From assembly GCF_025148635.1 (NCBI RefSeq), contig NZ_CP102269.1, positions 744,001 to 808,000 of the forward strand: DNA of 64,000 nt. Reading direction: 5' to 3'. The notes below the pieces were generated by a model. It searched no databases, was not told the origin of the DNA, and saw only the letters and a program-made list of their open reading frames with translations. Origin of the DNA: Butyricimonas virosa (GTDB taxonomy: Bacteria > Bacteroidota > Bacteroidia > Bacteroidales > Marinifilaceae). The position numbers and the translations under genes are program-made. How positions within the stretch are numbered: position 1 is the first letter of the stretch; each line of letters begins with the position of its first letter. Positions 1 to 8,262 of the stretch are shown here, one piece after another.

Positions 1-349
1 TATCTTCTGGCAATAAAGTACCAACCACTTCCACTAAAGCATCAATAGATTGTTTCGCATAGCGGTTATCGTTTGGATATAACAAATAAGCAAAGTAGTT
101 GTATCTGTATTTTAACAGTTGGTTATTCGTAATTTTAGCACGTTCATCAAAATAATCTAAAGCAAAATCCTTATCAATGGGACAATTTTCATCCTCAACC
201 AAATGTTCAATTTTCCACCATGCAAGAATCTCAAGCCGTGCTTGGGGCCATTCATCGGGCAAAAATGTGTCATATGAGAACACACTGTCAATATGCTCAT
301 TATCCTGTTTCTTCTCAAGAAAATTGTACAATTCAGCTAGAGTTACCAT
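1..349 (-). CDS. Hypothetical protein, N-terminal 116 residues (runs off left edge)
   Basis: An open frame on the minus strand starts at an ATG at 349 and stays open to the window edge. The visible protein begins MVTLAELYNFLEKKQ and is acidic and rich in aromatic residues (for example a WWKIEHLVEDE stretch near residue 45 and RYNYFAYLLYP near residue 85). No signal peptide or membrane segment is visible, so it is probably cytosolic. I do not recognise the family. It ends or continues outside the window, so its full length is unknown. The short plus-strand frame opposite it has no coding character. Confidence 0.6.
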   Translation of the reverse strand, partial: MVTLAELYNFLEKKQDNEHIDSVFSYDTFLPDEWPQARLEILAWWKIEHLVEDENCPIDKDFALDYFDERAKITNNQLLKYRYNYFAYLLYPNDNRYAKQSIDALVEVVGTLLPED

Positions 350-388
350 AACTATTTTACATTATTACGCCATTAGACCTCAGATGTT

Positions 389-1642
389 TTAAATATCCAA
401 ACTATTCTCATCAAGCAAGAAATCAAATAGCCCAATCGTAAGTATTCCCTCCTCATTTCGACGTGGCATAATATGGTCTTTGACAACGATAATTTTCTTA
501 AAGGAATCATTGATATGTGTCAGCGAACGCGATTCTTGTATCTCTTTCTCCCTGTCAGGTATAGATAAGGTTGACTGTATATAATATTTCTTACTACCAA
601 GAGTCGCGATAAAATCAACTTCAAGTTGGATACGCATCCATTTCCCCTCCTTATCAGGTTTCTTTATTTCCACCATTCCAACATCAACACTGTACCCACG
701 AACAATCAGTTCGTTGTAGATTATATTCTCCATGATGTGAGTTTCTTCCTGTTGACGCATGTCAAGAATGGCATTTCTTAAACCAATGTCTGAGAAATAA
801 TATTTGGAAAGCGTATTGATATACTTCTTTCCTTTTATATCATATCGTATTGCCTTATTCAAGAGAAACGATTCTGACAAATAGTCGAGATATTTGGAAA
901 TAGTCTGACTGCCTATTTTTACATTTTTCACACTTTTGAAAGTATTCGACAACTTTGTCGGATTGCATGGTGCACCTATAGACGATGCCATAATAAGCAC
1001 CAATTCACGCATCTCATTCTCATTTTTGACATTGTGTCTCTCAATAATGTCCGCCAGATAAACAGTCTCAAACAAATTCTTCAAATAGTTTATCTTCTTT
1101 TGTTCTGTGTTAAATGACTGGACGAGAGGCAAACCTCCATAGGTGTAATATTCGCGCCACGCATCTTGTTTATCTCCACTTTTAGCTAAAAAAAACTCAG
1201 AGAAAGACAAAGGGTTTACATGAATAGTTTCTCCTCGGCCGCGAAACTCAGTCGGGATATCGGATGACAGGAAATGAGAGTTACTTCCAGTTACGTATGT
1301 ATCGGCATTTTCTATATGGCGGAAACTGTTCAATACATCAACAAATTCATCCATCAATTGTACCTCATCAATGATTATGTAATATAACTCATTGTCCTTG
1401 ATTCTGTCGTGTACATAGTGAAGCATCGAATCCGGATTTCTCAATTCTTTGTTCATTCGATCTTCAAGGTCAATACGAATGATGTGATCATCTGCAACAC
1501 CATCGTCCAACAGATAGTGATAAAACAAAACATTCAGAAGGTATGATTTACCGCATCTGCGGATTCCTGTTACAACCTTGATAAAACCGTTTTGACGGCT
1601 GTCTATCAACTGCCGGAGATACCTATCTCTTTTTATTTCCAT
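389..1642 (-). CDS. AAA-type ATPase with C-terminal DUF4143
   Basis: This 417-residue protein has a P-loop GIRRCGKS near residue 27, a Walker B segment YYIIIDEVQ near residue 90 and a sensor-like TGSN near residue 120. The C-terminal half is a DUF4143-type domain with a nuclease-fold-like EVDFIA stretch. The family is very common in Bacteroidota and archaea; its cellular role is not established. The ATG at 1642 is chosen because it directly precedes the conserved MEIKRDRYL start; the frame extends 15 codons further upstream without similarity to the family. A second member lies at 47141-48349. Two identical-arm palindromes lie just upstream. It stands alone, convergent with no close partner. 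Confidence 0.85.
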   Translation of the reverse strand: MEIKRDRYLRQLIDSRQNGFIKVVTGIRRCGKSYLLNVLFYHYLLDDGVADDHIIRIDLEDRMNKELRNPDSMLHYVHDRIKDNELYYIIIDEVQLMDEFVDVLNSFRHIENADTYVTGSNSHFLSSDIPTEFRGRGETIHVNPLSFSEFFLAKSGDKQDAWREYYTYGGLPLVQSFNTEQKKINYLKNLFETVYLADIIERHNVKNENEMRELVLIMASSIGAPCNPTKLSNTFKSVKNVKIGSQTISKYLDYLSESFLLNKAIRYDIKGKKYINTLSKYYFSDIGLRNAILDMRQQEETHIMENIIYNELIVRGYSVDVGMVEIKKPDKEGKWMRIQLEVDFIATLGSKKYYIQSTLSIPDREKEIQESRSLTHINDSFKKIIVVKDHIMPRRNEEGILTIGLFDFLLDENSLDI

Positions 1643-1659
1643 ATTCCATATTGTTTTTC

Positions 1660-1748
1660 CGCCAATCTTGGCGATTTTACATGGCAAAAATAATAGAATT
1701 CATTCACAGACGCAAACTCTGAAAATAAAAAAAACGCCAAAATTGGCG
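1660..1748 (-). promoter_or_regulatory. Two copies of palindrome CGCCAA-N2-TTGGCG upstream of the ATPase gene
   Basis: The same perfect 6-bp arms with a 2-base centre occur at 1660-1673 and 1735-1748, 18 and 93 bases upstream of the ATPase start at 1642. Repeated identical dyads in front of a gene suggest an operator; function is inferred only. Confidence 0.5.
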
Positions 1749-1861
1749 AATTTTTATTGCAGACAAAAGGCACAATTAAGTGACCTTCCCTGAATTTGGT
1801 TGACAGTATAGTTGAAAGACTGTTGTTCCCAGCTTGAGGATGTGTCAAAAGTCATTTTTCA

Positions 1862-1995
1862 AACTCCCTCCCCCCCTTCGGGATACTCACTCTATAAACA
1901 GAGGGAGAGTTGAAATACCCACTGTTTTCGGGAAGAGTCTCCACCACCTCCTCTGTTTATAGAGGAGGTGGCACGAAGTGACAGAGGAGTTTTTT
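1862..1995. repeat. GC-rich nested palindromic element
   Basis: The gap between ribH and the ATPase gene holds a stem with 11-bp arms at 1944-1954 and 1961-1971 (6-base loop GTTTAT) plus partly matching copies of the same arm sequence at 1862-1911. A run of T follows at 1990. Similar CTCCCCC / GGGGGAG elements occur at 23211-23297, 30124-30196 and 48480-48525, so this is a dispersed family rather than a single terminator. I see no gene in 1643-2053. Confidence 0.6.
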
Positions 1996-2053
1996 TGAGG
2001 ATAAAATAACTTTTGACACACCCTCTTTACACCATTTTACAGATAGCGTCAAA

Positions 2054-2515
2054 CTAAATCTGCTTCAACAAATTTATCATCTCGATAGCCGTAGTTACCG
2101 CCTCGAAACCCTTGTTTCCAGCTTTTGTTCCGGCTCTTTCAACAGCTTGTTCAATCGTATCGGTAGTCAAAACACCGAAAATAATCGGGGTCCCCGTTTG
2201 CAGCCCGACATTAGCAATCCCTTTGGTTGCCTCGTTAGCCACCATATCGAAATGAGGTGTTGCCCCACGAATCACGGCACCCAAGCAAACAACAGCATCA
2301 TACTTTTTCGTCTCGGCCATCTTCTTAGCCACTAACGGAATTTCAAAAGCACCCGGCACCCAAGCTAGATCAATATTTGCCTCATCACCACCATGACGTT
2401 TAAAAGCATCTAACGCTCCACCTAACAATTTACTCGTGATAAACTCATTAAAACGTCCTGCAACGATACCAATTCGCTGACCTTCTGCTAATAATTTCCC
2501 TTCCAGTAAATTCAT
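2054..2515 (-). CDS. ribH: 6,7-dimethyl-8-ribityllumazine synthase
   Basis: The 153-residue protein matches lumazine synthase in length and motifs: GRFNEFITSKLL near the start, the substrate loop GAFEIP near residue 56, the GAVIRGATPHFD phosphate and catalytic region near residue 80, and GVLTTDT near residue 115. It condenses 5-amino-6-ribitylamino-uracil with 3,4-dihydroxy-2-butanone 4-phosphate in riboflavin synthesis and probably assembles into an icosahedral capsid in the cytosol. It is the last gene of the ribD-ribE-ribBA-ribH operon, 11 bases after ribBA. Confidence 0.97.
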   Translation of the reverse strand: MNLLEGKLLAEGQRIGIVAGRFNEFITSKLLGGALDAFKRHGGDEANIDLAWVPGAFEIPLVAKKMAETKKYDAVVCLGAVIRGATPHFDMVANEATKGIANVGLQTGTPIIFGVLTTDTIEQAVERAGTKAGNKGFEAVTTAIEMINLLKQI

Positions 2516-2526
2516 AGTCTCTATAT

Positions 2527-3780
2527 TTATTTATTTTCTAATCCTTCTTTCAATTTCTCTATCTCTTCCCGTTGACGCACGTGAATCATATGTCCCATCT
2601 TCTTGTACTTCGTGTACATATAGAACTCGTTCTTCTCGTTACAAGTCATTTCAATCGGCTCACGTCCCACGATTTCAATACCGTATCCGGTCAAACCATT
2701 AATTTTTAACGGGTTATTCGTCATCAAGATCATTTTCTTCACACCCAGATCTGCCAAAATCTCTGCCCCGGTACCGTATTCACGCAAGTCAGCTTTAAAC
2801 CCAAGAGCAATATTCGCTTCCACGGTATCCATCCCTTCATCCTGCAAGTGATAAGCCTTCAACTTATTAATCAAACCGATACCCCGACCTTCTTGACGCA
2901 TATACAACAATACTCCCCGACCTCTCTCTCCGATCCGACGCATGGCCTCGGCCAGCTGGTCTCCACAATCACAACGCAAAGAACCGAACACGTCTCCCGT
3001 CAAACACTCCGAATGCACCCGGCACAATACAGGTTCCCCGTCTGTCACGTCACCTTTCACTAAAGCGATATGATGTTCCCCGTTAATCTTGTTCACATAC
3101 CCGTAGGCTTTGAAGTCCCCGTATTTTGTTGGCATATCAGCCTCGGTTACCCGCTCAATCAGAACCTCTGTTTTCCGACGATAGGTGATCAGATCAGCCA
3201 CCGTGATCATTTTCATTCCATGCGCTTTAGCAAACTCCTTCAACTCCGGTGTACGCATCATCGTTCCATCCTCCCGCATAATCTCGCAACATAGGCCACA
3301 CTCTTTCAACCCAGCAATTCGCATCAAGTCCACCGTGGCCTCCGTGTGTCCCATACGCTCCAGCACGCCGCCTTTCTTTGCCTCCAACGGGAACATATGT
3401 CCCGGACGACGGAAATCTTCCGGTTTCGCATCATCTTCTACCGCCTTCATCGCGGTCACGGAACGCTCCAACGCAGAAATTCCCGTGGTCGTGTCCACGT
3501 GATCGATTGACACCGTGAACGCCGTGCAATGGTTATCCGTGTTCGTGGCAACCATCTGTTCCAACCCCAACTTCGTTGTCAAGGCCTTGCTCATCGGCAT
3601 ACAAATCAATCCTTTAGCATAAGAAGCCATAAAGTTCACGTTCTCCAACGTGGCAAACTCGGCCGCACAAATCAAATCTCCCTCGTTCTCCCGATCCGGG
3701 TCATCCACGGCGATAATCATCTTTCCGGCTCTCAAATCTGCAACAGCCTCTTCAATCGTACTAAATTTAAATTCTTCCAT
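2527..3780 (-). CDS. ribBA: Bifunctional 3,4-dihydroxy-2-butanone 4-phosphate synthase / GTP cyclohydrolase II
   Basis: The 417-residue protein fuses two enzymes of riboflavin synthesis. The N-terminal half (about 1-205) has the DHBP synthase metal and substrate motifs DDPDRENEGD near residue 27 and RRPGHMFPL near residue 143. The C-terminal half (about 210-405) is GTP cyclohydrolase II, with zinc ligands in CLTGDVFGSLRCDCG near residue 260 and the catalytic RQEGRGIGL near residue 303. Having both halves in one chain is the usual arrangement in this phylum. Both key motifs are intact, so both activities are expected. Confidence 0.97.
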   Translation of the reverse strand: MEEFKFSTIEEAVADLRAGKMIIAVDDPDRENEGDLICAAEFATLENVNFMASYAKGLICMPMSKALTTKLGLEQMVATNTDNHCTAFTVSIDHVDTTTGISALERSVTAMKAVEDDAKPEDFRRPGHMFPLEAKKGGVLERMGHTEATVDLMRIAGLKECGLCCEIMREDGTMMRTPELKEFAKAHGMKMITVADLITYRRKTEVLIERVTEADMPTKYGDFKAYGYVNKINGEHHIALVKGDVTDGEPVLCRVHSECLTGDVFGSLRCDCGDQLAEAMRRIGERGRGVLLYMRQEGRGIGLINKLKAYHLQDEGMDTVEANIALGFKADLREYGTGAEILADLGVKKMILMTNNPLKINGLTGYGIEIVGREPIEMTCNEKNEFYMYTKYKKMGHMIHVRQREEIEKLKEGLENK

Positions 3781-3836
3781 ATCTTAATACTCTTAAATTT
3801 GTCTCCCTAAACTTTTAGTTTTTATCTTTTAACTTC

Positions 3837-4484
3837 CTAAAATCCATTCGCCAGCAAAAAATCCAATGTCAACCCACCTTTCGGCTCTACCGGGGCTGCC
3901 GGACGCATTAATTTTTCCACGTATTTAGCAATCACGTCATTTTCCAAATTTACCACATCACCTATCTTTTTCTTCACTAACGTCGTCTCATCCTGCGTGT
4001 GAGGTATAATGGAAACCGTAAAACCCGTATCCGTCACGGCCACGACCGTTAGGCTGATCCCGTCAATCGTGATAGAACCTTTATCCACGATATAGCGCAA
4101 TAGCTCTGCCGGGGCTGAAATCGTAATCCAAATGGCATTTTCGTCTCTCTCTCTCCCTACAATCTTCCCCAGCCCGTCAACATGACCCGACACGATATGT
4201 CCCCCCAAGCGCCCGTTCAACGTCAATGCTCTCTCCAAATTCACCCTATCCCCAACGTGCAGTTCTCCCAAATTGCTACGTGACATCGTCTCCGGCATCA
4301 CATCGGCACAGAAACTCCCGTTAGCAAAAGAGATCACCGTCAGGCAAACCCCGTTCGTGGCAATACTATCCCCCACGTGCAAATCCTCCAGCACCTTCTT
4401 CGCCTGCACTTCCAACACCACACTCCGGTTTCCCCGCTTGATTCCCCGTATGGTTCCTATTTCTTCGATTATACCTGTAAACAT
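3837..4484 (-). CDS. ribE: Riboflavin synthase, alpha chain
   Basis: The 215-residue protein starts with the diagnostic MFTGIIEEIG and contains the two tandem lumazine-binding domains of riboflavin synthase: the first about residues 1-97 (GVCLTV, MPETM), the second about 98-200 (HIVSGHVDG at its start, GISLTV in the middle). It dismutates two molecules of 6,7-dimethyl-8-ribityllumazine to riboflavin. It follows ribD after a 79-base gap of A/T-rich 7-bp repeats and precedes ribBA. The same enzyme is named RibC in some species. Confidence 0.96.
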   Translation of the reverse strand: MFTGIIEEIGTIRGIKRGNRSVVLEVQAKKVLEDLHVGDSIATNGVCLTVISFANGSFCADVMPETMSRSNLGELHVGDRVNLERALTLNGRLGGHIVSGHVDGLGKIVGRERDENAIWITISAPAELLRYIVDKGSITIDGISLTVVAVTDTGFTVSIIPHTQDETTLVKKKIGDVVNLENDVIAKYVEKLMRPAAPVEPKGGLTLDFLLANGF

Positions 4485-4563
4485 GCTAATTTCAAATTTA
4501 CAATTTATGATTTTAGATTTCCTCGCCCAACATCCCCTCTTTTAATCTCGAAATCCGTCTACC

Positions 4564-5673
4564 TTATTCGTTTTTAACTTTTAGTTTTAAAAGAACATCA
4601 TCACCGATATTCAATACGTTTTTCAATTCGAGGTTTATGGCATCAGCCATTTTCTCCACTCCCGTACCTTCCACCGGAGTCTTGGCACTCATACCGCCCA
4701 CGATCTTCGGGGCAACAAAAGCATACAATTCATCCACAAGCCCTTCGGACAAAAACGTGTAATTCAAATTTCCCCCTCCTTCCAACAAAATAGAATCAAT
4801 CCCGAACTGTCCCAATAGTTCCAATAAATTCCTGACATCAACAAGTCCTTCCTTCTCCTCGCAAAGCAACATCTCCACACCTGCTTCCCGCAAGGCTTTT
4901 ACTCTCTCTTCCGGAGCAAAACGAGTATAGGCCACGATCGTGCGATACTCTTCGGCCGTTTGCACAAGCTGGCTCTCCAAGGACAAGCGAGCATTACTAT
5001 CTACTACCACTCGTATCGGCTGCCTAACACCACGCCCCTCAATTCGGCAATTCAGCAAGGGATCATCCGCCACGGCTGTTCCGATTCCAACTAATATGGC
5101 CATAAAACGATGTCTCAACTCATGCACGTAAGCTCGTGCCTCCGCTCCCGTAATCCATTTGGAATCGCCTGTACGAGTTGCAATCTTCCCGTCCAGCGTC
5201 ATCGCCGCTTTCAGCGCCACCCAAGGCAATCTTGTCGATATATATTTCAAAAATACTCGATTCTGTTCCCGCAAAGCCTCTTCCTCGACCCCGCAAACCA
5301 CCTCTATCCCAGCCTCTCTTAACAAGGCAATACCTTTCCCTGCCACCAACGGGTTCGGATCTTCCATCCCGATCACCACACGGGCAATCCCATGTTCGAT
5401 GATTGCCTCCGTACAAGGGGGTGTCTTTCCATAATGACAACAAGGTTCCAACGTCACGTACATCGTGGCACCCTCCGCGGAAACCTTACAATTCTTGAAA
5501 GCGTTCCTCTCCGCATGCCATTCACCGCATCTCTCGTGCCATCCTTCCCCGATCACCTTTCCCCCCTTCACGATCACGGCTCCCACCATCGGGTTCGGAT
5601 TCGTGAATCCTACCCCTCGTTCGGCAAGCTCCATCGCCCGTCGCATGTATTCAATATCTTCCTGTCTCACCAT
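4564..5673 (-). CDS. ribD: Bifunctional diaminohydroxyphosphoribosylaminopyrimidine deaminase / 5-amino-6-(5-phosphoribosylamino)uracil reductase
   Basis: This 369-residue enzyme carries the two middle steps of riboflavin synthesis. The N-terminal deaminase (about 1-145) has the zinc motif HAERNAF near residue 51 with EPCCHYGKTPPC near residue 75. The C-terminal reductase (about 146-360) has KAAMTLDGKIA, GIGTAVADDP and LLEGGG motifs. The ATG at 5673 is chosen because a strong AGGAGG lies eight bases upstream (5682-5687), which is rare in this window; an in-frame TTG two codons earlier is unlikely. It is the first gene of the riboswitch-controlled rib operon. Confidence 0.96.
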   Translation of the reverse strand: MVRQEDIEYMRRAMELAERGVGFTNPNPMVGAVIVKGGKVIGEGWHERCGEWHAERNAFKNCKVSAEGATMYVTLEPCCHYGKTPPCTEAIIEHGIARVVIGMEDPNPLVAGKGIALLREAGIEVVCGVEEEALREQNRVFLKYISTRLPWVALKAAMTLDGKIATRTGDSKWITGAEARAYVHELRHRFMAILVGIGTAVADDPLLNCRIEGRGVRQPIRVVVDSNARLSLESQLVQTAEEYRTIVAYTRFAPEERVKALREAGVEMLLCEEKEGLVDVRNLLELLGQFGIDSILLEGGGNLNYTFLSEGLVDELYAFVAPKIVGGMSAKTPVEGTGVEKMADAINLELKNVLNIGDDVLLKLKVKNE

Positions 5674-5686
5674 GTTCAAAACCTCC

Positions 5687-5720
5687 TAAAAAAATACCCC
5701 GAATGCATACACATTCGGGG
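5687..5720 (-). terminator. Riboswitch-linked intrinsic terminator before ribD
   Basis: Read on the minus strand, a perfect 9-bp stem (5697-5705 with 5712-5720, six-base loop) is followed by TATTTTTTT. It lies between the FMN aptamer and ribD, and the T run touches the ribD Shine-Dalgarno. This is the expected expression platform: FMN binding would favour termination. Confidence 0.85.
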
Positions 5721-5763
5721 CATAAATTTATATTGTACTAATATAATATCAATTACAACTAAA

Positions 5764-5880
5764 TATCTCCTCTATCATCCGGACTTTAACCGTCGGTTTC
5801 AGAATTTCACTGAATCAGTCCCTCGAAAGGGAGTCGCGGACTATAACCACCGGTAGGGAGTTGCACCCTGCCCCGAAGAA
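5764..5880 (-). promoter_or_regulatory. FMN riboswitch (RFN element)
   Basis: The minus strand shows the conserved RFN segments in order: CTTCGGGGCAGGGTG, CCCTACCGGTGGT, AGTCCGCGA, a hairpin, GTGAAATTCTGAAACCGAC and AGTCCGGATGATAGAGGAG. Outer arms pair as expected. It sits in the leader of the riboflavin operon, 91 bases before the ribD start, and should repress it when FMN is high. Confidence 0.95.
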
Positions 5881-5894
5881 ACATTTTACAAACG

Positions 5895-5925
5895 CAAAAA
5901 TAGAAATAATTCTAATGATAACAAA
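5895..5925 (-). promoter_or_regulatory. Bacteroidota-type promoter of the rib operon
   Basis: On the minus strand TTTG (5922-5925) is followed after exactly 19 bases by TATTTTTG (5895-5902), matching the TTTG-N19-TAnnTTTG consensus. It lies about 15 bases before the FMN aptamer, so the riboswitch would start close to the transcript 5' end. Confidence 0.75.
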
Positions 5926-5967
5926 CAAGTAAAGAATAATTCATGAATTTTTTCTGTATTCACTTGC

Positions 5968-7278
5968 TCACAACGCTTCAATTAGATCCACCACCCCCGC
6001 TTTCTTCAATATATACATCCCGATCCGTTCGTCGGAAACTCCTTCCCGTAAACAATACGTGTAGCGGGGCTCTCCCGTCGTCATGTCTATTTCAAAGAAA
6101 CGGAAACATACCGAAGGAAACGGTTTTAAAAACTCCGCCACCTCGACAATATGTGTTGAAATCATAAATACCCCATATTTCAACCGGGCCAATCCACCAA
6201 TCACCGCACAAGACGCATCATACGCATCCTTCACGTTAGTTCCCCGGAACAGTTCATCAAAAACAACCACCACGTTCTGCAAATCCCGCACCTGTTCCAC
6301 GATATATTTTACCCGGGCGACCTCATTATAATAATGACTATACCCTAACGACAAATTATCCGACAAGTTAATCGTGGTAAACAATCCTTTAAACACGGAC
6401 AATTCCATCCGGGCTGCCGGCACGGGTAATCCGCAATGAGCCAAATAAACTGCCACCCCGAAAGCCTTCATGCAAGTAGATTTCCCCGCCATATTTGGCC
6501 CTGTTAGGAAGCATAGATGTTGCCGATCATCAAATAATACGTCATTCTTCACCGGATTTTCCAAAAACAAGTGATACAATCCCTCTATCCTCACCCTCCT
6601 CTCGCTTCCCGTGAAAATCGGGAACGTAAGCCCCTCGTCTTTAGCCATAGTCCCCAACGAGCGTAAAGAATCCAGCATATATAGTGTATCCAATATAACA
6701 CGGACCCCATCAAGTTCCCTCCCCCGGAAATAAAGATCCAGACTTTCCCGTGTCCAAAAAGAATCTTTCTTCTGGCTCATCAGGTATTGCATCCCTTCAC
6801 GAGCAAGCGTTTCTTTCACCCTCTGTTGCATATCCCTTATCATCTCCGGCACTTTCCCGACAGACAACTCGTCCATAAAAGTTCCCAGCTCACGAATAAG
6901 CCGCCCAAGATAGGGAACCGCACGTTGACGCAAATAACAATCATTATCCGGCTTCAACCACCCCTTCACCGCCCGACTCGTCAAATGATACATACTACGT
7001 TGAGGCACATCCTCCTGCTGCAAATAAACCTCTATAAAACTCAATTCTTCCCGGCGAATATCCAAGAAAAAAGGCAACTGTCCCAGATAGCGAATCGCCT
7101 CTGCCCGTTCCCGGATTTTATTGACATCTGTCAACGGACTCTCCAACATCTTTCTTATACAAGCCTTTCCCCCGTCAGAGCAAGCGGTATTGAAACAAGA
7201 GAAAATACTTTTCCCATCCAAAGCTTGATTGAATAACTCTAAGTCATTCAACGTCTGTTCATCTATCTTGAACTCCAT
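5968..7278 (-). CDS. MutS-like ATPase lacking the mismatch-recognition domain
   Basis: The 436-residue protein matches the core and ATPase parts of MutS but lacks the N-terminal mismatch-binding domain, so it is not canonical MutS. The Walker A is GPNMAGKST near residue 258, the Walker B region VVVFDELFRGTN near residue 340, and a conserved STHIVE follows. The helical lever region spans about residues 40-230. Its start lies inside the end of the ABC ATPase gene (20-base overlap), so the two are translationally linked. Role unknown: the context (ABC ATPase, small membrane protein, DUF169 protein) does not point to mismatch repair. A second MutS-like protein, KamC, occurs at 38202. Confidence 0.85.
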   Translation of the reverse strand: MEFKIDEQTLNDLELFNQALDGKSIFSCFNTACSDGGKACIRKMLESPLTDVNKIRERAEAIRYLGQLPFFLDIRREELSFIEVYLQQEDVPQRSMYHLTSRAVKGWLKPDNDCYLRQRAVPYLGRLIRELGTFMDELSVGKVPEMIRDMQQRVKETLAREGMQYLMSQKKDSFWTRESLDLYFRGRELDGVRVILDTLYMLDSLRSLGTMAKDEGLTFPIFTGSERRVRIEGLYHLFLENPVKNDVLFDDRQHLCFLTGPNMAGKSTCMKAFGVAVYLAHCGLPVPAARMELSVFKGLFTTINLSDNLSLGYSHYYNEVARVKYIVEQVRDLQNVVVVFDELFRGTNVKDAYDASCAVIGGLARLKYGVFMISTHIVEVAEFLKPFPSVCFRFFEIDMTTGEPRYTYCLREGVSDERIGMYILKKAGVVDLIEAL

Positions 7279-7933
7279 TTGTATTCCTTATATATCCTAA
7301 CAATTCGAGATCCTCTCGTCCATTGACCCGCCAAATTTTACCACTTCTCAAAATAAATAACTCATCACTAATATCTATCACGTCCTCAAAATAATGGTCG
7401 GTGATCACGATCCCTTTCCGTTTCTTCTCCCGTTGGATCACCTCTTTCATCTTCTGCACGTGTAGGGGCATCATAAAAGAAAATGGCTCATCCAACAAAC
7501 AAAATTTCGAATCCGAGGCTAACACCGCGTACACTTCAATAATCCTTCGCTCTCCCGTGGAAAAAGCTTTCATCCGCTTCCGGGCCGTCTCTGCAAAATC
7601 GGGGAAATCTTCCACGAAACTCTCGAACGCTACACCGAAATCATCAAACACCTGTTTCACGGACAATCCCGGTAACACAAAACTCTGTTGCAAAAGATAA
7701 CGCATATCTTCCGGCCTCCTCTCTCTTGTCAACAAGGCCTTCCCGTCAATAGCCACGTATTGGTCCTTCAACCTCAATTCCCCGTAAATTACTTTCATCA
7801 GACAACTCTTTCCTCCCCCATTCCTCCCGAGGATACCGACCACCTCTCCCGTTTCACAATGCAGACAAGCATCCCACAACACGCGATTAAACCCGTATTC
7901 CAAGTAAAGATTACTTACATCAAGCGTATGCAT
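7259..7933 (-). CDS. ABC transporter-type ATP-binding protein
   Basis: The 224-residue protein has an ABC ATPase fold: Walker A GRNGGGKS near residue 36, Walker B KFCLLDEP near residue 150 and a switch histidine in VITDHYFEDV near residue 187. The signature motif is unusual, FSTGERR instead of LSGGQ. The ATG at 7933 is chosen because it follows the stop of the upstream gene by two bases; earlier alternative starts would overlap that gene. Only one small membrane protein lies beside it, so whether it powers transport is unclear; it could serve a non-transport role with the MutS-like partner. Confidence 0.85.
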   Translation of the reverse strand: MHTLDVSNLYLEYGFNRVLWDACLHCETGEVVGILGRNGGGKSCLMKVIYGELRLKDQYVAIDGKALLTRERRPEDMRYLLQQSFVLPGLSVKQVFDDFGVAFESFVEDFPDFAETARKRMKAFSTGERRIIEVYAVLASDSKFCLLDEPFSFMMPLHVQKMKEVIQREKKRKGIVITDHYFEDVIDISDELFILRSGKIWRVNGREDLELLGYIRNTNGVQDR

Positions 7934-7935
7934 GA

Positions 7936-8262
7936 TTACAACTGATAAGCGATTAACATACACCCCACGTACGTCAAGAAGTCAAACGCCAAGGCCACGC
8001 TCCAGAGCCTTCTGCTCGACATCCCCACGTTCTTGTAATAATAAAAGAAATGTCCCAATTTTCGTTTTGCGGTAAACCGGATAAATACCATCGTGGCCAC
8101 CTTGAACCAAAAGGTAGCCACAACAATCACCGCCACCACAGCCGGAGACTTCATTCGATATATGAACATAATCAATCCACAGGCAAGCGACACGGCAAGA
8201 GCGGAAGCTGCAAACATCTCGTAGAACGAGACATATAACCGGACTCCCCGTTTCACGTCCAT
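7936..8262 (-). CDS. Small integral membrane protein, unknown function
   Basis: The 108-residue protein begins MDVKRGVRLYVSF and has three hydrophobic segments: about residues 14-33, 40-60 and 85-106, separated by a basic loop (TAKRKLGHFFYYYKN). The ATG at 8262 shares its A with the TGA stop of the upstream gene (TGATG), a classic coupling signal; an ATG nine codons earlier would overlap more. It could be a membrane partner of the downstream ABC ATPase. I do not recognise a named family. Confidence 0.75.
   Translation of the reverse strand: MDVKRGVRLYVSFYEMFAASALAVSLACGLIMFIYRMKSPAVVAVIVVATFWFKVATMVFIRFTAKRKLGHFFYYYKNVGMSSRRLWSVALAFDFLTYVGCMLIAYQL

Noticed and set aside
5392..5856. Plus-strand open frame across ribD and the FMN riboswitch
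   Set aside because: It covers the riboswitch on the opposite strand and shows no protein-like features.
5968..7278. Canonical mismatch repair gene mutS
   Set aside because: The protein is half the usual length and lacks the mismatch-recognition domain.
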